Shown in pieces: positions 17,370 through 26,348 of a DNA stretch of 64,000 bases. Each line of letters begins with the position of its first letter. The first letter of the stretch is position 1. The notes below the pieces were generated by a model. It was not told where the DNA came from. It ran no database searches and worked only from the letters and a program-made list of their open reading frames with translations. The stretch comes from Mycolicibacterium mengxianglii (GTDB lineage: Bacteria; Actinomycetota; Actinomycetes; Mycobacteriales; Mycobacteriaceae): the NCBI RefSeq assembly GCF_015710575.1, contig NZ_CP065373.1:1674001-1738000 (forward strand). Reading direction: 5' to 3'. The position numbers and the translations under genes were made by a program.

Positions 17370-19778
17370 ATGGACGTAGGAATCTATGAGTCGCTGCTCA
17401 CCGAGAGGCTCTCGGCGCAGCTCGCCGGCTCTGCCGATGTGACGGCAGAGGTCGGCAGTGTCGACGACGCCGAACAAGCGCTGGTGATAGCGCGACACCT
17501 CGCTCCTCTCATCGAACGCTCTCTGCGTTCGATGTCGTCTGCAGAGGATCGTTCCGCGCTTGTGAGGCAGATCCTCGCCGTCCTTCCACCACCTCAGGTC
17601 GTCGGGGAGGCGCTGCACCTCGCCAACACGGGCAAGTTCCTTAGATTAGAAGAAGTTCGCAGCGCAGCGGGTCTAACGACAGCCCGCCTTCCGCGGCCCG
17701 CGACGCCGCTTTCAGACGCTGCGTTGATGACCAACGCGCGGAATGAGCCAACACTTGCGGCTGAACTACGGACCGAGCTTGAGAGTGCTGATCAGGTTGA
17801 TCTGCTGTGTGCGTTCGTGAAATGGCAGGGCTTGAGGCTGCTGGAGAAGCAGCTCGACACGCTTCGTCAGCGCGGGATTCCGGTACGGGTCATTACATCG
17901 ACCTACTTGGGCGCAACTGATGCGAGGGCACTCGACGCTCTCGTCAATGATTTCGGTGCAGAGGTCCGCGTCAACTACGAAACTGATAGGACCCGCCTGC
18001 ATGCCAAAGCGTGGTTGCTTCGTAGGAACACCGGGTTCCACACGGCGTATGTGGGCTCAAGCAATTTGTCCCACGCGGCGCTGGTGGACGGATTGGAATG
18101 GAACGTCCGGCTTTCCGCGAAGTCGACACCCCACCTCCTGGACAAGTTCCGTGCGACGTTTGACTCATATTGGGAGAGCATCGAGTTCGAAACCTACCGC
18201 CCCGACGAGGACGGGGACCGGCTGCGGGAAGCGTTGGAGACGGCATCAGGCAGACGAACGCGGGATCCGCTGGCAATCACGTTGTCGGGTCTGGAGGTAC
18301 GTCCGAAGCCCTACCAAGCTGAGATGCTCGAACAGATCAACGCCGAACGGACGATTCATGATCGGCATCGAAATCTCGTTGTAGCAGCAACAGGTACGGG
18401 TAAGACGGTCATTGCGGCATTGGATTACCGAAACCTGGCGCGCGAGGTTCACAAGCGTGACCTCAGGCTCCTTTTCGTCGCACATCGGAAAGAGATTCTC
18501 GGGCAGTCTCTCCGGATGTACCGAGAGGTCCTAACGGACGCCACGTTCGGAGAGCTGCTGGTCGACGGCAACCAGCCGGCGCAGTGGCGACACGTGTTCG
18601 CGAGTATTCAATCGCTCACGTCCAACCGGCTCTCGAGCATCGAGCCTGATCATTTCGATGTGGTTGTAGTCGATGAGTTTCACCATGCCGAGGCCTCGTC
18701 GTATCGGCGACTGCTCGACCACGTCCGGCCGGTCGAGCTTCTAGGCTTGACTGCGACCCCGGAGCGCGCGGACGGCGTTGACGTTCGAGAGCTTTTCGGT
18801 GGTCGGGTTGCGACCGAACTGCGGCTGTGGGAAGCGTTGGAGCAGAACCTGCTCTGTCCTTTCCACTACTTCGGTATTTATGACGGAACAGACCTCGAGT
18901 CGGTGCAGTGGCGACGCGGCGGATACGACCTGTCGGCCTTGAGCAGTGTTTATACCGGAGACGACGCCCGAGTTCGAATCATCCTGAAAGAACTTCGCGA
19001 TAAGGTCGGCGACGTCAACGGTATGCGAGCCTTAGGCTTTTGCGTGAGCGTCGAGCACGCCCGGTACATGGCCCAACGTTTCAACCAAGCCGGCGTTCCC
19101 GCTCTGTCTGTATCCGCTGACACATCACCCGCTGAACGTCGGGACGCATTGACCGCGCTGCGAAATGGCGACATCAAAATCGTCTTCGCCGTCGACCTAT
19201 TCAACGAAGGCCTCGACATCCCGGAGGTCGACACAGTGTTGTTCCTGCGACCGACCGAGAGCGCCACCGTGTTTCTGCAACAGCTGGGTCGTGGGTTGCG
19301 GCTAACTCATGGCAAGACAGTGCTCACCGCATTGGACTTCGTCGGGCACCAGCGGCGGGAATTCCGCTTCGACCTTCGGTTTCGGGCACTGACCGGTGTC
19401 GGCGGAAAGGCGCTCCATCGCCAAGTTGCAGAGGGTTTCCACTTTCTGCCGTCAGGAAGTTCGATCGTCCTGGACAGAATTGCGCAGAAGCTTGTCCTCG
19501 ACAACATTCAGCAGCAGGTCGCGCCCCGGTGGGCGGCGCTTGTCGCGGAAGTACGCGCGCACGACAGTGATCGGCTTGCTTCTTATCTCGCTGAGTCGGG
19601 CCGAGAGCTCACTGACGTCATTCGGAACAACAGGTCTTGGACATCGCTGTGCCGCGACGCGGGAAATATTGTGGGTCCGGTGGGCTCGCGCGAAGCAGAC
19701 CTCGTTAAACGTGTACGAGCCTTAGCCCATGTTGATGACCACCGCCCGCTGGGAGCTATACCGCTCGGTTCTCAGTGA
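17370..19778 (+). CDS. PLD-nuclease/SF2 helicase, main part of a frameshifted gene
   Basis: 802 codons. The N-terminal phospholipase-D-like nuclease half-site is RLHAKAWLL near residue 208 followed by VGSSNLS. The helicase follows: Walker A AATGTGKT near 341, VDEFHH near 434, LTATPERADG, and motif VI QQLGRGLRL with LDFVGHQ. Full-length relatives (about 1000 aa) end in a DUF3427 domain. Here that domain sits in another frame directly downstream. This frame leaves the family pattern after RALAHVDD and ends 13 residues later. Such proteins are found in defence islands and DNA repair contexts. ATG at 17370 suits the family start better than the in-frame start 69 bases upstream. It is divergent from the Gly/Ala-rich gene. 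Confidence 0.8.
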   Translation: MDVGIYESLLTERLSAQLAGSADVTAEVGSVDDAEQALVIARHLAPLIERSLRSMSSAEDRSALVRQILAVLPPPQVVGEALHLANTGKFLRLEEVRSAAGLTTARLPRPATPLSDAALMTNARNEPTLAAELRTELESADQVDLLCAFVKWQGLRLLEKQLDTLRQRGIPVRVITSTYLGATDARALDALVNDFGAEVRVNYETDRTRLHAKAWLLRRNTGFHTAYVGSSNLSHAALVDGLEWNVRLSAKSTPHLLDKFRATFDSYWESIEFETYRPDEDGDRLREALETASGRRTRDPLAITLSGLEVRPKPYQAEMLEQINAERTIHDRHRNLVVAATGTGKTVIAALDYRNLAREVHKRDLRLLFVAHRKEILGQSLRMYREVLTDATFGELLVDGNQPAQWRHVFASIQSLTSNRLSSIEPDHFDVVVVDEFHHAEASSYRRLLDHVRPVELLGLTATPERADGVDVRELFGGRVATELRLWEALEQNLLCPFHYFGIYDGTDLESVQWRRGGYDLSALSSVYTGDDARVRIILKELRDKVGDVNGMRALGFCVSVEHARYMAQRFNQAGVPALSVSADTSPAERRDALTALRNGDIKIVFAVDLFNEGLDIPEVDTVLFLRPTESATVFLQQLGRGLRLTHGKTVLTALDFVGHQRREFRFDLRFRALTGVGGKALHRQVAEGFHFLPSGSSIVLDRIAQKLVLDNIQQQVAPRWAALVAEVRAHDSDRLASYLAESGRELTDVIRNNRSWTSLCRDAGNIVGPVGSREADLVKRVRALAHVDDHRPLGAIPLGSQ

Positions 19779-20475
19779 AACTAGCTTCACCACCTCTGGG
19801 CAAGCGGAGCGCAGACTTGCCGAGATGCTCTTCTACTCGTTATTCCCGGACGGAGGTGGGTTCGCGAGTTCCGTGGACGGGCTGGACGCGCTCGCGGGGG
19901 AGGTAGTCACAGACGAGATGCGTCAGGTAATCGACATTGCCTTCGACACCGCGCGGCGCACGACCTACAGTCTCGGTGGGGTTGTGCCCGAACTGGCCGA
20001 CGTCCCCCTCGAACTTCACGCAAGCTATTCGCGCGAAGAGATCCTTGCAGCCTTGGGATACGCATCGCCGAGTCGAAAGCCGAGCACGATGCGCGAGGGA
20101 GTGGCGTGGTGCGAGGCCGTTAACGCGGACGCATTCCTGATCACGCTCAAGAAATCCGACCGTGACTACTCGCCGACGACGATGTACCGCGACTTCGCCC
20201 TGGGCCCCGATCTCTTTCATTGGGAAACGCAATCTGGAACTTCCGCCGCTTCACCGACGGGCCAGCGATACGTCCATCACTGCGAGCGCGGCTCTCACAT
20301 CTTGTTGTTTGTGCGTGAGACAAAAACGAACTCGCTTGGCACGTCTCCCTACGTGTTCCTCGGTCCTGCTGATTATGTGTCGCACGAAGGTGAGCGGCCG
20401 ATGGCGATAACCTGGCGGCTGCACCGTCCGATGCCGACGGAGGTACAGCAGGCATCGGCGGTGGCGGTGGCCTAA
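19729..20475 (+). CDS. DUF3427 C-terminal domain of the PLD-SF2 helicase (frameshifted fragment)
   Basis: Residues from ARWELYRSVL onward continue the helicase exactly where the upstream frame fails. The DUF3427 features are intact: LHASYSREEILAALG, DAFLITLKKSDRDYSPTTMY, LFHWETQS, GQRYVHHCERGSHILLFVRE and YVFLGPADYVSHEGERPM. Joining HVDD from the first frame to TARWELYR here needs removal of one C at about 19739-19740. The ATG at 19729 is therefore probably not a natural start. Whether the piece is made as a separate protein is unknown. No good ribosome site precedes it. Confidence 0.7.
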   Translation: MLMTTARWELYRSVLSETSFTTSGQAERRLAEMLFYSLFPDGGGFASSVDGLDALAGEVVTDEMRQVIDIAFDTARRTTYSLGGVVPELADVPLELHASYSREEILAALGYASPSRKPSTMREGVAWCEAVNADAFLITLKKSDRDYSPTTMYRDFALGPDLFHWETQSGTSAASPTGQRYVHHCERGSHILLFVRETKTNSLGTSPYVFLGPADYVSHEGERPMAITWRLHRPMPTEVQQASAVAVA

Positions 20476-20539
20476 CTCGGCCGGACACCGGGCAACAGAG
20501 TCCCACAACGACTGGACCATTACGACGGGCTCACCTCAG

Positions 20540-20737
20540 ATGGGTGCCTGCGGGACGGTTGTGATGGATTACGCCAAGTATTCGACGAAGGATCTACCTC
20601 AGGCGTACGAGGTGGAGTTCGCGGACGAAGACGGTGTGACACAGGCGCTCGTCACGGTCTTGGAAGCCGATCTGGAAGTCGTGCGGCGAGGGAAGGATGG
20701 CGCACGCTCCGGCGTCGCGGTGAATAACCCTCCGTAG
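20540..20737 (+). CDS. DUF4926-like small protein, probably N-terminally truncated
   Basis: 65 codons with GTVVMDY, a short gap, and YEVEFADEDGVTQALVTVLEADLEVV. This matches the C-terminal two thirds of DUF4926, a small beta-rich domain common beside toxin-antitoxin genes. The usual N-terminal strand (a charged leader before the GTVV) is missing: the frame is open upstream but reads as unrelated sequence. No Shine-Dalgarno is evident before ATG 20540. It may be a remnant. Confidence 0.45.
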   Translation: MGACGTVVMDYAKYSTKDLPQAYEVEFADEDGVTQALVTVLEADLEVVRRGKDGARSGVAVNNPP

Positions 20738-20887
20738 CAGTCTCTTACACGAGGGTGGACGGCAGCCAGCCGCTGAATTGTCGCTGCAAGGCGGGCAAAC
20801 TACACAGATGTTGTGGCGCGGGACGGACGGAACGTAAGGGGATCGGGGCCGCAGAGCCTGCGGATTTTGTGGGGCGGCTGCTGAGCC

Positions 20888-21021
20888 TCAGTAGTCGTTG
20901 GCAGCCGCATGCAAAGCCCGGGCGGCCTTGCGTGTCATGGTTTCCGGCAACCGGTCGGGCATGTGCAGCACCAGCGCGCACCCGGGGGGCTCGCCAGCGA
21001 ACGGGCGAACTGGCGTCTCCA
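20888..21021 (-). pseudogene. IclR-regulator 3' remnant
   Basis: The minus strand ends with VLHMPDRLPETMTRKAARAL and then HAAANDY, nearly the same as the last 27 residues of the IclR gene at 42721-43413. The two DNA stretches (20888-21021 and 42721-42851) align collinearly by eye with few differences. Upstream of about 21021 the similarity and the frame dissolve. It has no start or HTH. It is a stranded duplicate of an IclR gene tail. Confidence 0.7.
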
Positions 21022-21188
21022 CGCCGGCATGCCAGTGTCGCAACGTGTCGCTGGGCGGACCCTCGTCCTGGGTGTCGTCGTGCTTGGGCAGGGTTTGGGC
21101 CGCGACGCGACATCTCCGCTGCCCGCCCCTACCGCCGGCATGTGGGCGCGGTCCTGATTTGTCGTAGTCCGGGCGTAGCGTCCGCGCC

Positions 21189-22304
21189 ATGAGCAACGCA
21201 CGCACGCGACGCAAAGTGAAACGCGCGCATCGCAATACCGAACGAACGAAACGACGTGACCAGCCGCTCGCCGAGGCAACGAGCCTGGCTGACTTTGTCC
21301 GACTGTCGCTGACCCACGAGCGCCCAGTGGATTTTCTCAACCTGGTGAGTCTGATGATCCAGACAATGACTCCCGACAGGTACACCTGGTTGAGACCGGA
21401 CAGCCCAGCACCGGCGAACCTGCCCAACTTCGTCGATAACTGCATAGCGGCGCGAGACCCTGAGCGGACCGCGCTGCTGGCTGTTCTCGCCGAAATGCTT
21501 GAGGACGAGGCGCTGAGGGAACTTTGCCGCCGAGAAGTCGCCAGGCGGGATGAGATTCTCCCGCGGTGGCTGCAGTGCTTGACCGACGTGAAGGCATATC
21601 GGGCAGTGCGGATGACGCACGTGCTCGGCGACCGCGATGAACTGCTGATCGGAATGCGACTGGGCGAGTTCGACCTGACCTGTGCGGTGAACATCGACCA
21701 CTACAGTTTGTTCGAGATCACCGACGCCGTAGTGCTTCCCGACGCGCTGGATGTGGTGCTGGCCGATGCCGAGCAGGAGTTTATCGACGGCGACCTCCGC
21801 CCGATGGATCTGAGCCTGGCCGACGCGCGGGCTTGGATCGCCCACGGAGTCGAGAGCAGCGAAGGGTTACGGATTCAGGAGAGGGCGAACTGGCCGCGCT
21901 GTCGGCCGCTGGTGCGATGGCTGATTGGCTACCTCCCCGAAGGCGGCAAGGGGTACCGGGAACCCGTCTGGGATCCGCAGCGCAGTGCTGCAGTGTTTGC
22001 GGATTTTTTTGCCTCGCCCGCAGGCGTGCCGTTCGACCACCGTGATACTCGAGAACTGCTGTCTGCGCTCTGCGAAGACACCGGCAATGGAGATCCATTG
22101 CAGTGGAGCGCGTTACGGGTTGCTCAAGTAGCAGATTGGACGCCCCATGGCTACGACTTCCCGGTGGGCACGGTTTTGGAGCTTCCCGATCTTCTCAAGG
22201 CCTACGTGCCCTTCGCTCACGCCCGCGGCGGGATCAGGGACGGGTTGACAGCCGACGCTCTCGCCGCCGTTGGCAGAATCCAGGGCCGCCTTGCCAAGTG
22301 TTGA
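21189..22304 (+). CDS. Conserved-looking hypothetical protein (371 aa)
   Basis: No family recognised. The N-terminus is strongly basic (repeated Arg/Lys in the first 25 residues). The rest is soluble, acidic and mostly helical, without membrane segments or catalytic motifs I can name. TAGCGT at 21176-21181, 7 nt before ATG 21189, looks like a -10 hexamer for a leaderless transcript, and no Shine-Dalgarno is present. It ends 50 bp before vapB and is transcribed in the same direction. Confidence 0.7.
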   Translation: MSNARTRRKVKRAHRNTERTKRRDQPLAEATSLADFVRLSLTHERPVDFLNLVSLMIQTMTPDRYTWLRPDSPAPANLPNFVDNCIAARDPERTALLAVLAEMLEDEALRELCRREVARRDEILPRWLQCLTDVKAYRAVRMTHVLGDRDELLIGMRLGEFDLTCAVNIDHYSLFEITDAVVLPDALDVVLADAEQEFIDGDLRPMDLSLADARAWIAHGVESSEGLRIQERANWPRCRPLVRWLIGYLPEGGKGYREPVWDPQRSAAVFADFFASPAGVPFDHRDTRELLSALCEDTGNGDPLQWSALRVAQVADWTPHGYDFPVGTVLELPDLLKAYVPFAHARGGIRDGLTADALAAVGRIQGRLAKC

Positions 22305-22305
22305 T

Positions 22306-22347
22306 GCTAGCAATCTGCTAGCTCGTAGCAAGCGTGGAGCTTACAAT
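22306..22347 (+). promoter_or_regulatory. vapBC promoter with GCTAGC inverted repeat
   Basis: GCTAGC-AATCT-GCTAGC at 22306-22322 is a perfect inverted repeat. A -10-like TACAAT at 22342-22347 sits 6 nt before the vapB ATG, so the mRNA probably begins at the start codon. The repeat covers the -35 position, where VapBC autorepression would act. Binding is inferred. Confidence 0.6.
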
Positions 22348-22353
22348 GGCGAC

Positions 22354-22569
22354 ATGCGAACCCTGCATCTGCGGAACGTGCCGGATGACGTAATGGATCG
22401 ACTCGAGCGGTTGGCTCGTGCTGCGGGCACATCGGTGACAGTGGCGGCCATCCGGGAACTCGACGCTGCGACCCGACGGGTGGACAATGCCACGCTGATT
22501 GCGTCGTTGCCTGACCTGAAGATTCCGGGGGAGTCGATCCTCGCTGAGGTGGACGCGGATCGCCGATGA
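22354..22569 (+). CDS. vapB: VapB-type ribbon-helix-helix antitoxin
   Basis: 71 residues beginning MRTLHLRNVPDDVMDRLERL, a ribbon-helix-helix strand followed by two helices, the DNA-binding part of VapB/FitA-type antitoxins. The acidic tail (PGESILAEVDADRR) would wrap the toxin. The ATG lies 6 nt after a TACAAT hexamer. The stop overlaps the vapC start as ATGA, giving translational coupling. It should neutralise VapC and repress its own promoter through the GCTAGC repeat. Confidence 0.9.
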   Translation: MRTLHLRNVPDDVMDRLERLARAAGTSVTVAAIRELDAATRRVDNATLIASLPDLKIPGESILAEVDADRR

Positions 22570-22949
22570 TCGTTCTGGATGCATCAGCGGCAGTAGCTGC
22601 GTTGTTGAACGACGGTCAGGCCCGTCGACTTGTTGGTGCCGAGACCGTCAACGTCCCACACCTGATCGATGCGGAAGTGGTGAGTGGGCTGCGGCGACTG
22701 GTGACTGCGGGCAAGGTCGCCGAGGCGAAAGCGCATCCGGCTCTTGCTGTTTGGCGAGAGTTGGGTCTGCTCCGCTATTCCGCAGCACCGTTGTTCGAAC
22801 GGGTTTGGGAGCTCCGGGCGGCGGTATCCGAGTACGACGCAATGTACGTGGCTCTGGCCGAGAACCTTCAGTGCACGCTCGTGACTGCTGATGCGCGCCT
22901 AGCCGGGGCCAACGGACCGCGATGCGCCATCACCGTGGTGCCCGCTTGA
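22566..22949 (+). CDS. vapC: VapC PIN-domain ribonuclease toxin
   Basis: 127 residues with the full set of PIN acidic residues: D5 in VLDASA, E39 in DAEVVS, D95 in SEYDAMYVALAE and D113 in TADARL. These place it among Mg-dependent VapC endoribonucleases that cut tRNA or rRNA in mycobacteria. The target of this one cannot be told from sequence. The gene looks complete. Confidence 0.92.
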   Translation: MIVLDASAAVAALLNDGQARRLVGAETVNVPHLIDAEVVSGLRRLVTAGKVAEAKAHPALAVWRELGLLRYSAAPLFERVWELRAAVSEYDAMYVALAENLQCTLVTADARLAGANGPRCAITVVPA

Positions 22950-23006
22950 CCAAATCAGCCAATCGACCTGACACGATCGCTTTGGCTAAAACGCTGAACG
23001 CAGCAC

Positions 23007-23490
23007 CTATAGGCGCTGATGGGTCTGCTGCACGATCGACCCGGAGTAGACGATCTCGTCGTCCCCAGCCTGCGCGTCGCCGACCGCCTCGAAGAAACCA
23101 GGTTGAGTTTTCGTGGCCGCCATCGAAGGCGGCGCCGGTTGCGCGAAGGCGTCCACGACAAGCCAGAGCGCCAACAACTGCTCGCCTGCTCGTTCCACTG
23201 GTGTGGATGAGGACCTTGCCCGAGCCGTTCAGTGCACCATTGAATGTCTCGACTGCGCCACGGTGATCACTGCTTCTGGCGTTGACGACCGCGTCCGCTC
23301 GCTTGGCTTCCCGCGCGAGTTAAGGGTGCGTCGTTGAGTTCGCCGAGAACCGGATCAATGCCGGCGGCGGCGAGGGTTACATCCGCGCCGGGCGTTCGAG
23401 TCAATCCCGTACGGTGTGTCCATTGCGGAACAGGTGTTTGGCGACGGCGCCACCGATGTAGCCGCTCGCGCCAGTAAGGAATATGTCCAT
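23007..23490 (-). pseudogene. Decayed NAD-dependent epimerase/NmrA-like gene
   Basis: From ATG 23490 the minus strand reads MDIFLTGASGYIGGAVAKHL, a classic Rossmann start, then stops after HTVRD at 23401. The protein resumes in another frame as GLTRTPGADVTLAAAG up to NDAPLTR, shifts again to ARSSDHRGAVETFNGALNGS and GKVLIHTSGTS, and finally to EAVGDAQAGDDEIVYSGS before the stop at 23007. At least three frameshifts and a missing C-terminal half make it non-functional. The + strand in this stretch carries no gene. Confidence 0.8.
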
Positions 23491-23522
23491 CGTGGTTTCG
23501 TTGGCCAGCGGATCGTCGGTGT

Positions 23523-24011
23523 CTAACTGCGGAACTTGCCCGCAGCGCGCAGCGCCTCGTCCAATGGCGCTCGCTGCTGCCGATCGCCGAACTCATAGAT
23601 GCGGGTGATACGCCCCTCGTGAACAGTCACCAGTAGGCACCTGGCGATGTGCACCAGGTCACCGTTGAGTTCGCCGGATGCGGTTGCGGCCAGTGTGAAG
23701 CCATCGTGGCTGATTTGAAGGGACCAAATCTGGTCGGAGTGGCCCGGCATGATTTCGGCGGTGGCGCGGAGCATTCGCAGCATCGCGCCGGCGAACTCAT
23801 CGCCCGACAGCCTCATCGTATGCTGGTCGAAGTTGTGCCAAACCTCGACGGTTGGGGCGAACAGCTGGGCGAAGTAGGGATCGACCTGTGTCAGACCGTA
23901 GGTCTGGGCGAACCGGTTGGCGACGTCTCGAACAGGGTCTTGTGCGTACGGGTCTCTTCCGGGCCGGGACGTTGCGCTCTTGGTGGCTGTGGTTTCGGCA
24001 TCGCTGGTCAT
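23523..24011 (-). CDS. SnoaL-like/NTF2-fold protein
   Basis: 162 aa. After a disordered 20-residue start the sequence fits the cone-shaped SnoaL fold: YAQDPVRDVANRFAQTYG, YFAQLFAPTVEVWHN, LRATAEIMPGHS and the closing strand GRITRIYEFGDR. The family includes cyclases, isomerases and binding proteins; no catalytic residue stands out. GAGAGGGAA lies about 7 nt before ATG 24011. It follows the epimerase pseudogene by 32 bp in the same direction, so the two may once have formed an operon. Confidence 0.7.
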   Translation of the reverse strand: MTSDAETTATKSATSRPGRDPYAQDPVRDVANRFAQTYGLTQVDPYFAQLFAPTVEVWHNFDQHTMRLSGDEFAGAMLRMLRATAEIMPGHSDQIWSLQISHDGFTLAATASGELNGDLVHIARCLLVTVHEGRITRIYEFGDRQQRAPLDEALRAAGKFRS

Positions 24012-24811
24012 GGGGGGTTCCCTCTCGAAAGGTCGTCTCGCGTCTCGCGTCAGCGCAGGGCGCTCATGTTCAGACTGGGCGGGAGCTGCGTCTCACCGCA
24101 AGGTTGCTTGCCGCATAGGCAAAGTTGCGGTGTGCGCGACAACGTGGCGGCAGCGTTAGGTCCCCGGTTGCGGGGTGCGCGTACACGATGCAACGTCACC
24201 TGACCAAACTCGCCGCGCCACCGGGATTTGATCTAGCGCGTTCTCACGTCCGCAGGACGAAATCACCTGTGTTCCTGTCAAACTCCTGTCACCCCTCGCG
24301 GGTGAGCTGTGCGTACCCATCGACGAACTCACCGGGGTGTCCCAGACTGCTGATCCGTGACCGCGCATATCGAGCGGGTGGTGTTGCCCCTACAGCGGCG
24401 CCATAGGGCCCGATTCCTCCAGGCCGGTTCGTACCCAGCGCGCGACGACCGTCAGCGAGAATGGCGGTGTGCTGCGTACGACTCGACCCAATCTCACCGG
24501 CTTCACGCGGCGCGGTATCACCTTTCGGACGAAATGCATTCTGCTGGAACGGCTGTCCAGATCGGCGGCGCTCGGGTGTGCTCGATCTTGGAAACCGCCG
24601 GCAGGCCGGTTGCGTAAAGGCCGTCCCGTCCGACCTTCTGGCCACCGTACATATCAGTGACCTGGGGGCCGGGCGGCGCAACCTCCTGATCCTCACGCAT
24701 GAATGCCGCCTCCGCGCGGTTCATCGCGAGCTTGTGCGGCCGCTGTCGGTACCGACGCAGAATTGCGGTGGACGCCGACAACGGCCGCTCAGCGCCGCTA
24801 CCCTGTTCTAC
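24012..24811. other. 800-bp stretch without a supported gene
   Basis: Open frames here (e.g. 24289-24696 minus and 24461-24811 plus) are short, compositionally odd and lack ribosome sites. I see no RNA gene, palindrome or recognisable remnant. It separates the SnoaL-like gene from the T7SS cassette and presumably holds the cassette promoter. Confidence 0.5.
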
Positions 24812-25099
24812 ATGAGTTTGCTGAACGTCGAAGCGGCCGGCCTGCAGGAGCTGGCCGCAACCTGTAGCACCTGGTCGGCAGAGCTGGAGTCTACGGCGAC
24901 GCCGAGCCCGTACGGGCCGGCTTGCCAAGCGACCGCAGCTGCGGTCAACGCCGCTCATGCCGCCGCCGAGGCCGCAGCGCACATGCTGGCTGAGCGTATG
25001 CGGTCAACGAGTGTCCGATTGCACGAGACGGCGCAGCAATTCGCGTCCCATGAGGACACCGCGTCGGCGTCGTTCGGGCAGCTGACCAGGAGGGCGTAG
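24812..25099 (+). CDS. EspC/DUF2580-like T7SS-associated small protein
   Basis: 95 aa, almost entirely helical and Ala-rich. It opens MSLLNVEAAGLQELAATCST, matching the L-x-V-x(2)-x-LxxLA pattern of EspC-like (DUF2580) ESX-secretion proteins. A second helix ends LHETAQQFASHEDTASASF, like the usual A(x)Y-x(3)-D region. There is no WxG turn. The next gene starts 4 bp after the stop, so this is likely the secretion partner of that substrate. The frame is open further upstream but ATG 24812 is the family-like start. Confidence 0.7.
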   Translation: MSLLNVEAAGLQELAATCSTWSAELESTATPSPYGPACQATAAAVNAAHAAAEAAAHMLAERMRSTSVRLHETAQQFASHEDTASASFGQLTRRA

Positions 25100-25103
25100 T
25101 GCG

Positions 25104-26348
25104 ATGCCAAGCACCGCGTCACCACCAACACTGTCGCAGGTACAAGCCTGGGACACGGCTCATTTAACCGACGCTGCGACAACCTGGAGCCGGTCCGCAA
25201 CAGTCTGGGAAGACACGTTCACCCAGCTGTCGCAGCGGATCAGCAGACCAGGTGGAGTCCGGTGGCTGGGGGAGGCCGCAGATGCAGCTCAGGGTCGCGC
25301 GCATGCCGATCGTCTGATTGTGGTCGGTTACGCCGACCGATTGCACAGCGCAGCGGGCGTCGCTCGTGCTGGTGCGGACCAGCTGACCTCCGCCAGGGCC
25401 GCAGTACTCCGTGCCGTCGAAACCGCGGAGAACGCAGGTTTCACTGTCGAGGAAGACTTCTCTGTGACCAGCACGGAGACAGGTGACACCGCGTACCTCG
25501 CCGCACGGCAGAGCCAAGCTGAGGCTTTAGCTGCCAGCATCCATGGCCGATTGGCCGACCTCGTGTCGGCCGACCAGCAGGTGGCGACTGACGTCAGCGC
25601 CGCCGCCGAGGGCCTGGGCAACGGGACTTTCGCAGAATCAGACGGTTCCGTTGGCGACAGGAATGATCCCAGGATTCAACTCGTGGACAACGAAACCGTC
25701 GTCGACGGAGACGGACCCGCGCCACAGGCGGGGCAACCCGTCGATCCGACGAACCCGTTCATCGGTGATTCCCGCTTCGGGTACTGGGAGAACGTGATCG
25801 CCCCGCCGTACACCGGTGCGACCCCGCCGCCCTTGAAGTCTGAATATCGCCCATTCCCGCCCGGAACCCCGGCCAAGAACGGAGGTCCCACCGAGTGGTA
25901 CACCCCCGGGCGAACGTGGGTCAACGACCTCGATGCGCCGCTGGCCAGCCGTCAGGAGCAGTACAAGTTCCGGATCGCCGGCCAAGAAGCAACCACCTAC
26001 ACCCGCATGGTGAACCAAAACGGCGTGATGCACCAACAACGCTGGGTGCAGAACGTGTTCGAGGCACAGCACAACACGATGTGGAAGTTCAACGGTGAGG
26101 TGCCTGCAAGAAGTGGCGGTGGCTGGAAGACCGGTGATGTCGGAGGCCTGCCCGCCATCCCTACGTTCGGCGATTGGAAACCAATGGCTCCCAACCAGAT
26201 TGCCTCTTTGTCGGCTGGCAATCCCACGGTTACGTTCTACATTCCCGATGGGTGTGGTGGTCAGTTCACTTACGAGAACGGTGTGGCGGTCGGCGGCTTC
26301 AGCGGCCAACCGGTGAACCCCATCCCGATCATGACCGCGCCTCGATGA
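25104..26348 (+). CDS. T7SS substrate-like protein, 414 aa (toxin-like layout)
   Basis: The N-terminal 170 residues are an antiparallel helical bundle (SQVQAWDTAHLTDAATTWSR; LGEAADAAQGRAHADR; ARAAVLRAVETAENAGFTVE), as in mycobacterial secreted effectors led by an EspC or WXG partner. A Pro/Asp-rich linker follows, then a beta-rich C-terminal domain from about residue 215 with no recognised enzyme motif. That arrangement resembles polymorphic toxins, but toxicity is not shown. It lies 4 bp after the EspC-like gene and overlaps the following membrane-protein gene by ATGA. Confidence 0.65.
   Translation: MPSTASPPTLSQVQAWDTAHLTDAATTWSRSATVWEDTFTQLSQRISRPGGVRWLGEAADAAQGRAHADRLIVVGYADRLHSAAGVARAGADQLTSARAAVLRAVETAENAGFTVEEDFSVTSTETGDTAYLAARQSQAEALAASIHGRLADLVSADQQVATDVSAAAEGLGNGTFAESDGSVGDRNDPRIQLVDNETVVDGDGPAPQAGQPVDPTNPFIGDSRFGYWENVIAPPYTGATPPPLKSEYRPFPPGTPAKNGGPTEWYTPGRTWVNDLDAPLASRQEQYKFRIAGQEATTYTRMVNQNGVMHQQRWVQNVFEAQHNTMWKFNGEVPARSGGGWKTGDVGGLPAIPTFGDWKPMAPNQIASLSAGNPTVTFYIPDGCGGQFTYENGVAVGGFSGQPVNPIPIMTAPR

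Noticed and set aside
19728..19745. Programmed ribosomal frameshift in the PLD helicase
   Set aside because: No slippery heptamer or downstream stem is evident, and relatives encode the protein in one frame.
24461..24811. N-terminal extension of the EspC-like protein
   Set aside because: The frame is open, but the added residues are Arg/Cys-rich shadow sequence and the family-like start is ATG 24812.
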